Of a stretch of 11,655 nucleotides of DNA, positions 7,465 through 11,655 are shown in pieces (position 1 is the stretch's first letter; every line of letters begins with the position of its first letter). A program made the position numbers and the translations under genes. The DNA is from Paramuribaculum sp. (lineage in GTDB: Bacteria; Bacteroidota; Bacteroidia; Bacteroidales; Muribaculaceae), in the NCBI GenBank assembly GCA_029058705.1, contig JAIDXA010000102.1:1-11655 (forward strand), written 5' to 3'. The notes under the pieces are model-generated. The model did not search any database and had not been told where the DNA came from. It was given only the letters and a program-made list of their open reading frames with translations.

Positions 7465-8463
7465 ATGAAACTTGTTTCTCTCCTTGCGGCGGTAACCGCC
7501 ATGATTCCACAGATTGTAACTGCACGGTCCAGCGACCGCATATACCACGACGACATCCGTAAAATCTCCGATACGATTGTCACGTTGCCATTTCCCGCGA
7601 CAAACGGATTGAGGCTTGGTGCGCTCGAGCTACGCGGCAGACTGCCGAACGCCGACATCGGGTCGCCACTGCAGGCACTCAGCATACTCTGGGACATCAA
7701 TCCGGAAAAAACAGCTTTCTACCGTGCATCGTTCAGACCTCTCGACCCGACGCCCGACGACGTCATGGACATCCGCTCGATCGATTTCAGGATCGAACGT
7801 CACACCTCCTCTGGCGATTCGCTGATCCATGCCGCGCGGCTGCGCAACGGATTCGGCTTCGGGCGCGCGGCAAACACATATGGAATAGAAATCGACCTCG
7901 TCAACGGCGAGACAGTTGTTTACGGCGGCGAAAGCAATCTGGCGGAACTTGCCCGGTTCACCACACTCCCGCCGGTATATCAGGCAATGGGCATACAGGC
8001 CGAAGGCAAAGCCGAAATTTCATTGCTCGTAACAGAGTGGACAACAGATCCGGCTGAGAAACTTAAAACCGGATGGACAATTGAAACGCTCTGCAACTAT
8101 TTCACCGTTGCGAAAGCTCCGGAAGGTTTTTATGAATATCTCGACCGGCAAAACGACCCCCGCTACTGCCGTCAGGGCGGCTCCTACAGGCTGGCTCTTG
8201 TAGGAAATGACAACGGCGGCTTCGACATCATATATGTCAGCGGAGCGCAGACAGGCGCCGATCTGTGGGAAACAGGAATGTTGAAAGGTTGTCTGACACC
8301 TACGATTTTCGAAAACCACTACGATCTGACATGGTTCGACGCCATGATGGAACCAATCTCATCGGAATGCTACGCCGACATCCTGCAGAATGCCATTCTT
8401 TCACTTAACTTCCCATTGCTGAAAAGTTCGGTCCGATATTCTCGCCGACCTCAGGATAGGTGA
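7465..8463 (+). CDS. Secreted protein of unknown function
   Basis: A 332-residue protein I do not recognise. The first ~20 residues (MKLVSLLAAVTAMIPQIVTA) form a Sec signal peptide with no lipobox, so a soluble periplasmic or exported protein is likely. The rest alternates short hydrophobic and polar stretches (for example GLRLGALELRGRL, AEISLLVTEW, GFDIIYVSG), which suggests a mostly beta fold, possibly a jelly-roll-like domain, but I see no catalytic motif. It begins 30 nt after miaA with no recognisable promoter, so it may be the last gene of the six-gene array. Its final 59 bp overlap the 3' end of the minus-strand lipoprotein gene. Codon and base composition match the neighbours. The overlapping tail (about the last 20 residues) is the least certain part of the product. 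Confidence 0.75.
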   Translation: MKLVSLLAAVTAMIPQIVTARSSDRIYHDDIRKISDTIVTLPFPATNGLRLGALELRGRLPNADIGSPLQALSILWDINPEKTAFYRASFRPLDPTPDDVMDIRSIDFRIERHTSSGDSLIHAARLRNGFGFGRAANTYGIEIDLVNGETVVYGGESNLAELARFTTLPPVYQAMGIQAEGKAEISLLVTEWTTDPAEKLKTGWTIETLCNYFTVAKAPEGFYEYLDRQNDPRYCRQGGSYRLALVGNDNGGFDIIYVSGAQTGADLWETGMLKGCLTPTIFENHYDLTWFDAMMEPISSECYADILQNAILSLNFPLLKSSVRYSRRPQDR

Positions 8464-8875
8464 TCTCTCCTGCCTGAAGATCATAGGTGAGATATGAATC
8501 ATTCAGCATAACCGTGATCATGTCCGCAGTGCGCCAGACCCTATATACATCATTCTGTGCCTCGACAGATTCCAGATAACGGTAGAGTTTTGATGGCAAT
8601 TTATCAAAGAGAAACTGCTGTGGAAGGATCTCTCCGTTGCCATTGACATCAATCCATTCATAATTGCGGTCGAACACAAGCGTCGCTCCGTTTTTAATAA
8701 CGACAGTCTCCACACCATTCTCCGACGTATAGCTCTGCAACTCTCCAAATGGGAAATACTCCGATACAAATTGTGAGATTGCCGAAGGAAGATCATCCCA
8801 GGCGTCATTGTCGCACGCGCCCATAAGAATTATGATGATTCCCAAAGCGATTGAAGAAAGAGTGTTGTTTTTCAT
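8405..8875 (-). CDS. PepSY-like lipoprotein
   Basis: A 156-residue lipoprotein. The N-terminus MKNNTLSSIALGIIIILMGAC is a lipoprotein signal with Cys21 as the lipidation site; the lipobox (LMGAC) is slightly atypical at -3. The acidic residues right after the Cys (DNDAWDD) resemble the acidic lipoprotein export signal of Bacteroides, so display on the cell surface is possible. Residues about 29-95 fit the Bacteroidales PepSY-like (DUF2874) pattern: LPSAISQFVSEYFP, then a strand pair around VVIKNGATLVFDRNYEWIDV, then ILPQQFLFDKLPSKLYRYLE. A second PepSY-like repeat probably fills residues ~96-145. These proteins are often small secreted factors of unknown role, sometimes compared with beta-lactamase-inhibitor folds. 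It is transcribed away from the TPR gene and runs head-on into the gene ending at 8463, overlapping it by 59 bp. No clear -7 box was found upstream. Confidence 0.85.
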   Translation of the reverse strand: MKNNTLSSIALGIIIILMGACDNDAWDDLPSAISQFVSEYFPFGELQSYTSENGVETVVIKNGATLVFDRNYEWIDVNGNGEILPQQFLFDKLPSKLYRYLESVEAQNDVYRVWRTADMITVMLNDSYLTYDLQAGEITYPEVGENIGPNFSAMGS

Positions 8876-8940
8876 TGTGTTGCCGATTAAGAAAGGAATA
8901 TTAAAAGTCTGTTACATTTCTATAACAAACCCTATCATTC

Positions 8941-8972
8941 TTGGTTCAGTCAGCAACAGATTGTAAATTTGC
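8941..8972 (+). promoter_or_regulatory. Bacteroidetes sigma-ABfr promoter of the TPR gene
   Basis: TAAATTTGC at 8964-8972 matches the -7 consensus TAnnTTTGY exactly, and TTG at 8941-8943 lies 20 bp upstream, a suitable distance for the -33 element. Transcription would start at about 8975-8979, that is on or beside the ATG at 8977, giving a leaderless or nearly leaderless message. A weaker match, TACATTTC, upstream at 8913-8920 is an alternative that would give a normal leader. Confidence 0.6.
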
Positions 8973-8976
8973 GATC

Positions 8977-9804
8977 ATGCAACGCATCTCTATTCTACTT
9001 CTGGCAGCTTGCTCTGCCATCTTTTCTATATTCGCCCAAAATCCTTCGGAAGAATATTTATCGCTTGTCGAACAAGCCGACAAGGCAATCTCAGAAATGA
9101 AATGGGACGAAGCAGCCCGGCATCTCAACGAAGCAATGCGGCTTGAACCGTCCAACCCGTCGAATGTGCTTCTGATGTCCAACCTCGGCATGATGCACTT
9201 TTATGCCGGGCGTGATTCGCTCGCCCTTGAAACCCTTTCGACCGCCAGCCGCATTGCACCGGCGTCTGTGACTGTTCTCCAGAACCGTGCGCGTGTATTG
9301 TCTGCAATGGGACGCCTCGCCGAAGCCCACCAGGACTATACAAAGACAATCGGGCTTGATTCGACACTTGTCGACCCTCGGTTCTACAGAGCCATGATCC
9401 GTTTGCAGAGCGGCGACGCCGAAAACTGCGCCGCAGACATCGAGTTCATGAAAAGAAATTTTGCCGGACAGAAACAGACTCTCATCGCAGAATCGACATT
9501 CCTGACATACACCGGCCGTTATTCCGAAGCTGTTCCTATTCTGACTGCCCTGATCGAAGAGCATCCTGATGCCGACTGCTATTCCAACCGTGCCCTCTGT
9601 TATCTGATGACAGATATGCTTCCGGAGGCAGCCGCCGATATTGCCGGCGGCCTTGAACTTGATCCGATCAACGGCGAACTTTTTCTCTACAGGGCGCTTC
9701 TAAACAAGATGCGCTATCGCCCCGATGATGCAAAAGCCGATGCCGAGAAAGCGCGTCTCTACGGAGTCGGGGCCGCACGTATAAAGGCACTCGGCCTGCA
9801 ATAA
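8977..9804 (+). CDS. Secreted tetratricopeptide-repeat protein
   Basis: With the ATG at 8977 the product is 275 residues: an N-terminal signal sequence (MQRISILLLAACSAIFSIFAQ) followed by about seven TPR units of ~34 residues from residue 27 to ~266, for example WDEAARHLNEAMRLEPSN (43-60), RLAEAHQDYTKTIGLD (113-128) and MLPEAAADIAGGLELDP (214-230). It should act as a helical protein-binding scaffold in the periplasm; no enzyme domain is present. The frame also opens at a TTG at 8941. That start would place LAAC (residues 9-12 here) 23 residues from the N-terminus, as a better-spaced lipobox, but the promoter box lies inside that extension, so I prefer 8977. The gene is divergent from the PepSY-like lipoprotein. 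No good terminator follows directly. The partner is not identifiable. Confidence 0.85.
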   Translation: MQRISILLLAACSAIFSIFAQNPSEEYLSLVEQADKAISEMKWDEAARHLNEAMRLEPSNPSNVLLMSNLGMMHFYAGRDSLALETLSTASRIAPASVTVLQNRARVLSAMGRLAEAHQDYTKTIGLDSTLVDPRFYRAMIRLQSGDAENCAADIEFMKRNFAGQKQTLIAESTFLTYTGRYSEAVPILTALIEEHPDADCYSNRALCYLMTDMLPEAAADIAGGLELDPINGELFLYRALLNKMRYRPDDAKADAEKARLYGVGAARIKALGLQ

Positions 9805-9864
9805 TACAAACAAATGTTAAACACAAGCACGATAATGCTCAACAAAAACATTGAAAAGAACCTT

Positions 9865-9889
9865 TTATCCTACTAATTTGTTAGGATAA
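9865..9889. repeat. 8-bp inverted repeat upstream of -33 element
   Basis: TTATCCTA (9865-9872) and TAGGATAA (9882-9889) are exact reverse complements separated by 9 nt, ending 4 bp before the proposed -33 TTG. No T-tract follows, so an operator or a weak end to the TPR transcript are both possible. Confidence 0.6.
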
Positions 9890-9893
9890 TAGA

Positions 9894-9923
9894 TTGAATA
9901 TTACGTTTTTTTCGTACATTTGC
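9894..9923 (+). promoter_or_regulatory. Promoter of the winged-helix gene
   Basis: TACATTTGC at 9915-9923 matches the -7 consensus TAnnTTTGY exactly. TTG at 9894-9896 is a possible -33 element with an 18-bp spacer, slightly short. Start of transcription is expected near 9927, giving a leader of about 65 nt. Confidence 0.75.
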
Positions 9924-9930
9924 ACGAAAA
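9909..9930. repeat. Inverted repeat enclosing the -7 box
   Basis: TTTTCGT (9909-9915) and ACGAAAA (9924-9930) are exact reverse complements 8 nt apart, and the -7 box lies almost wholly between them. The layout fits an operator where a dimeric protein would block RNA polymerase. CGTAnnTTTGC is also common around Bacteroidetes promoters, so part of the symmetry may be incidental. Confidence 0.55.
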
Positions 9931-9993
9931 TAGCTATTTACGTAATTATTACTTTGTTTAACAGACATTTCTAAAACTAAAATTCTTATTAAA

Positions 9994-10206
9994 ATGACTA
10001 CAGACATTATTGGCTTTTGGGCAGGACAGGTTTGGAACGCACTTAACGAAGCTGAGGTTCTTGGCCTCAAGCAAATCAAAAAAATCACCAAGCTGAAAGA
10101 AAAAGAAATCTACGCCGCACTTGGCTGGCTCGCCCGCGAAAACAAGGTTATGTTCAGTGAAACTGACGACGAGAAGAAAGAAATTCTCGTCAGCCTCATA
10201 CAATAA
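9994..10206 (+). CDS. Winged helix-turn-helix protein, DUF2582 type
   Basis: A 70-residue cytoplasmic protein. The sequence (IGFWAGQVWNALNE, then LGLKQIKKITKLKEKEIYAALGWLARENKV, then a short strand hairpin MFSETDDEKKEILVSL) fits a compact winged helix: three helices followed by a two-stranded wing. This corresponds to the small DUF2582 family common in Bacteroidetes, from memory. The helix QIKKITKLKEKEIYAALGWL would be the helix-turn-helix. Ligand and DNA target are unknown. It has its own promoter (9894-9923) inside inverted repeats and its own terminator (10243-10280), so it is probably a single-gene, well-expressed unit. Autoregulation through the repeats is an attractive inference but not shown. 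The ATG at 9994 follows an A/T-rich leader ending AAA. Confidence 0.9.
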   Translation: MTTDIIGFWAGQVWNALNEAEVLGLKQIKKITKLKEKEIYAALGWLARENKVMFSETDDEKKEILVSLIQ

Positions 10207-10242
10207 CAGACTATCTGTCGCATCCATCAAACTTATCAAACG

Positions 10243-10280
10243 AAGTCCTGACACAATCGATTGTCCGGACTTTGTTTTGT
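10243..10280 (+). terminator. Hairpin terminator after the winged-helix gene
   Basis: AAGTCC (10243-10248) pairs with GGACTT (10267-10272); after one T/C mismatch, GACA (10250-10253) pairs with TGTC (10262-10265) around an 8-nt loop. The T-rich tract TGTTTTGT follows at 10273-10280. The hairpin ends 36 nt before the rsgA start. Confidence 0.8.
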
Positions 10281-10316
10281 AGAAAACACTCCCCAACAGC
10301 ACCCTCAACAACTCCA

Positions 10317-11252
10317 ATGGAAGCTCTTGTCATCAGAAACACCGGCAGCCAATATACTGTGATGACCGCCGACAACCGTGAAGTAAACTGCAAGATCAAA
10401 GGCCGGTTCCGGCTGAAAGGTATCAGGACAACGAATCCTGTTGCAGTAGGCGACCGCGTAGTCATCAGCGAAGGTGTCGACGGAGCTGCATATATCACTG
10501 AAATCAAACCCCGCAAGAACTATATTATCCGGCGTGCGAGCAACCTTTCGAAAGAAGCCCATATCATTGCCGCCAATCTTGATCAGGCTCTGCTGATCGT
10601 AACGCTGACACATCCTGTCACTTCCACAACATTCATCGACCGATTCCTCTCAACAGCCGAAGCCTACCGGATTCCGTCGGTAATCGTCATCAACAAAACC
10701 GACCTCCTCGCCGACGAGGAATCACGCGAACTCCTTGATGCGGTCACTTATCTATACGAATCCATAGGCTATAAGGTTGTGCACACCTCCGCCCTTGAAA
10801 AAACCGGAATCGAAGAGGTCAGAAATATACTGTCAGGCAAAACCACTCTGCTTTCAGGCAATTCAGGCGTCGGTAAATCATCACTCATCAATGAGATTAT
10901 TCCCGGACTGGACCTGCGCACCGCAGAAATTTCACAAACCCATCTGACCGGAATGCACACAACGACATTTTCCGAGATGTTTCCCATGCCCGACGGCGGC
11001 TATATCATCGACACTCCGGGAGTGAAGGGTTTCGGCACCATCGACTACGACAAATATGAGGTTGCCCACTTCTTTCCCGAGATCTTTGCGGTTTCGGAAA
11101 ACTGCCGCTATGGCAACTGCACACACACTCACGAACCAGGATGCGCCGTGCGACAGGCTCTCGAAGACAACCTTATCTCCCAGTCACGCTACGCGTCATA
11201 TCTATCGATTCTGGAAGATATCGACCACGAAAAATACCGCACAGGCTATTGA
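10317..11252 (+). CDS. rsgA: Small ribosomal subunit biogenesis GTPase RsgA
   Basis: A circularly permuted GTPase that acts late in 30S subunit assembly, releasing other maturation factors upon GTP hydrolysis. From the ATG at 10317 it is 311 residues, close to the family norm. Parts in order: OB-fold (about 1-70), then G4 NKTD (126-129), G5-like TSAL (157-160), P-loop GNSGVGKSS (181-189), G2 HTTT (214-217), G3 DTPG (232-235), and the zinc site Cys263, Cys268, His270, Cys276 followed by a C-terminal helical arm. The frame is open back to a TTG at 10272, but that lies inside the terminator hairpin and adds residues unlike the family, so 10317 is the start. No TAnnTTTG box is visible between the terminator and the ATG; expression may depend on read-through or on a poorly matching promoter. 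Confidence 0.96.
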   Translation: MEALVIRNTGSQYTVMTADNREVNCKIKGRFRLKGIRTTNPVAVGDRVVISEGVDGAAYITEIKPRKNYIIRRASNLSKEAHIIAANLDQALLIVTLTHPVTSTTFIDRFLSTAEAYRIPSVIVINKTDLLADEESRELLDAVTYLYESIGYKVVHTSALEKTGIEEVRNILSGKTTLLSGNSGVGKSSLINEIIPGLDLRTAEISQTHLTGMHTTTFSEMFPMPDGGYIIDTPGVKGFGTIDYDKYEVAHFFPEIFAVSENCRYGNCTHTHEPGCAVRQALEDNLISQSRYASYLSILEDIDHEKYRTGY

Positions 11253-11275
11253 GTGCCCTATAGCCATCCAGATAA

Positions 11276-11316
11276 CAAAAACACACCTGCACATCAGTAA
11301 ACCAGACATGCAGGTG
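11276..11316 (-). terminator. Distal hairpin terminator, minus strand
   Basis: CACCTGCA (11284-11291) and TGCAGGTG (11309-11316) form a perfect 8-bp stem with a 17-nt loop. Read on the minus strand it is followed by TGTGTTTTTG, a T-rich tail; on the plus strand it is followed by an A-run, so it favours stopping minus-strand transcripts as a backup. Confidence 0.5.
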
Positions 11317-11319
11317 CAT

Positions 11320-11358
11320 AAAAAAAAGAAAGAGTCAATCCCTTTGGAATTGGCTCTT
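11320..11358. terminator. Bidirectional hairpin terminator
   Basis: AAGAG (11330-11334) pairs with CTCTT (11354-11358), continued by CAAT (11336-11339) with ATTG (11349-11352) and CC with GG around a 3-nt loop. On the minus strand an almost pure T-run follows (11320-11329), making it a strong terminator for the small lipoprotein gene; on the plus strand a weaker tail (AGTTCTTACTTCT) follows, which may end rsgA. Confidence 0.75.
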
Positions 11359-11389
11359 AGTTCTTACTTCTGTTGTAAGGAGCTTCTAC

Positions 11390-11590
11390 TTAGGCAGCTT
11401 TTGTAGTGTCTACAGCAGCAGTGTCAGCAGCAGCAGAATCAGCAGCAGTAGTGTCTACAGTTTCAGTTGCAGTAGTGTCTACAGTTTCAGTTGCAGTAGT
11501 GTCAGCAGTAGTTTCAGCTTTCTTAGCATCGTTGCAAGATAAAAGAGAAGCGCCGAATACAACAGCGAATAATAAAACTAACTTTTTCAT
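11390..11590 (-). CDS. Small Thr/Asp/Ala-rich lipoprotein
   Basis: A 66-residue product. MKKLVLLFAVVFGASLLSC is a convincing lipoprotein signal with Cys19 as the lipidation site (LLSC). The remaining 47 residues are of low complexity, almost only Thr, Ala, Asp, Glu, Val and Ser with a few Lys, and include two copies of DTTATETV in tandem followed by degenerate versions. No folded domain is expected; it would be a short acidic, disordered tether on a lipid anchor, possibly a target for Thr/Ser O-glycosylation since Bacteroidetes glycosylate D(S/T)(A/I/L/V/M/T)-type sites and several DTT/DTA/DSA triplets occur. A -7 box lies about 50 bp upstream and a strong terminator just downstream, which supports this strand over the opposite-strand reading. 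Function unknown. Confidence 0.8.
   Translation of the reverse strand: MKKLVLLFAVVFGASLLSCNDAKKAETTADTTATETVDTTATETVDTTAADSAAADTAAVDTTKAA
11448..11495 (-). repeat. Tandem 24-bp repeat, two exact copies
   Basis: Bases 11448-11471 are repeated exactly at 11472-11495, and a third copy starts (GTAGTGTC) at 11496. Each unit encodes DTTATETV on the minus strand. As the unit is a multiple of three, gain or loss of copies would alter protein length without breaking the frame. Confidence 0.9.
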
Positions 11591-11642
11591 TTTCGTTTTT
11601 TCGATTTAATAATAAAACAATTTTTTTAGCTTCAAAAACGAT

Positions 11643-11651
11643 ACAAAGTTA
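11643..11651 (-). promoter_or_regulatory. -7 box of the small lipoprotein gene
   Basis: The minus strand reads TAACTTTGT here, an exact match to TAnnTTTGY. Transcription would start near 11639, giving a leader of about 49 nt before the ATG at 11590. The -33 element lies beyond the window edge, so it cannot be checked. Confidence 0.6.
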
Positions 11652-11655
11652 CTAC

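Larger units (their letters stand above)
9805..9993. other. Intergenic control region upstream of the winged-helix gene
   Basis: This AT-rich, 189-nt stretch carries no credible ORF. It holds an inverted repeat at 9865-9889, the promoter at 9894-9923, an inverted repeat enclosing the -7 box (9909-9930), and two small perfect palindromes in the leader: AAATAGCTATTT at 9928-9939 and GTAATTATTAC at 9942-9952. The predicted leader before the ATG at 9994 is about 65 nt and rich in A and T. Confidence 0.7.
11253..11389. other. Convergent intergenic region with two hairpins
   Basis: These 137 nt between rsgA and the small lipoprotein gene contain no credible gene. They hold two stem-loops (11284-11316 and 11330-11358), described separately, which insulate the converging transcripts. 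Confidence 0.7.

Noticed and set aside
8925..8934. Minus-strand TAGGGTTTGT as -7 box of the PepSY-like lipoprotein gene
   Set aside because: It has three rather than two bases between TA and TTTG, so it does not fit the consensus spacing; promoter left unassigned.
8941..8976. Upstream TTG start for the TPR gene, which would give a well-spaced LAAC lipobox
   Set aside because: The promoter -7 box lies within this extension, TTG starts are rare, and the residues after the Cys are hydrophobic, which suits an ordinary signal peptide from the ATG at 8977. Not fully excluded.
10272..10316. N-terminal extension of rsgA from a TTG
   Set aside because: It begins inside a terminator hairpin and adds a Ser/Thr/Pro stretch unlike RsgA proteins.
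11056..11406. 116-residue plus-strand ORF from within rsgA through the terminators
   Set aside because: Mostly a frame shadow of rsgA, and it runs through two hairpins and an A-run; no domain visible.
11406..11609. Plus-strand 67-residue Ala/Val/Ser ORF over the small lipoprotein gene
   Set aside because: It is the mirror of a repetitive coding region. The minus strand has the lipoprotein signal, a -7 box upstream and a terminator downstream; the plus strand has none.

Overview
The window looks like core, native chromosome of a Bacteroidales bacterium, possibly a Muribaculaceae-like gut lineage. The support is: TAnnTTTGY-type -7 promoter boxes, the PEP/pyruvate-binding-domain protein with a GPGRWGSSDPSLGIPVKW segment, a divergent MiaA, a DUF2582-type winged-helix protein, a PepSY-like lipoprotein, and AT-rich intergenic DNA between GC-balanced genes. 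The family-level placement is inference. I see no insertion sequence, phage gene, CRISPR array, tRNA or rRNA, and base composition looks even throughout.

Positions 1-8463 hold six same-strand genes with gaps of only 38, 27, 65, 5 and 30 nt, so they may form one transcription unit. They are: the 3' part of a PPDK_N-type ATP-binding protein; a long coiled-coil protein whose last residues (QLTLW) look like a DNA sliding-clamp binding motif; a secreted dipeptidyl-peptidase-IV-like serine peptidase with a complete Ser/Asp/His triad; a six-helix membrane protein of unknown function with a large cytosolic C-terminal domain; miaA (tRNA A37 prenylation); and a secreted protein of unknown function. The last gene overlaps, tail to tail by 59 bp, a minus-strand PepSY-like lipoprotein gene (8405-8875).

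From 8941 the layout changes to short units. A secreted TPR protein has a promoter whose -7 box almost touches its start codon. A 70-residue winged-helix protein has a well-formed promoter surrounded by inverted repeats and is followed by a strong hairpin terminator. rsgA (ribosome-assembly GTPase) starts 36 nt after that terminator. The window ends with a small minus-strand lipoprotein rich in Thr/Asp/Ala and built partly from a 24-bp tandem repeat; it is separated from rsgA by two hairpin terminators, and its -7 box lies at the window edge.

Most of the window is housekeeping (tRNA modification, ribosome maturation, peptide degradation, envelope proteins). The least explained items are the coiled-coil protein with its clamp-like tail, the orphan membrane protein next to miaA, and the unusual control regions between 8941 and 10317.
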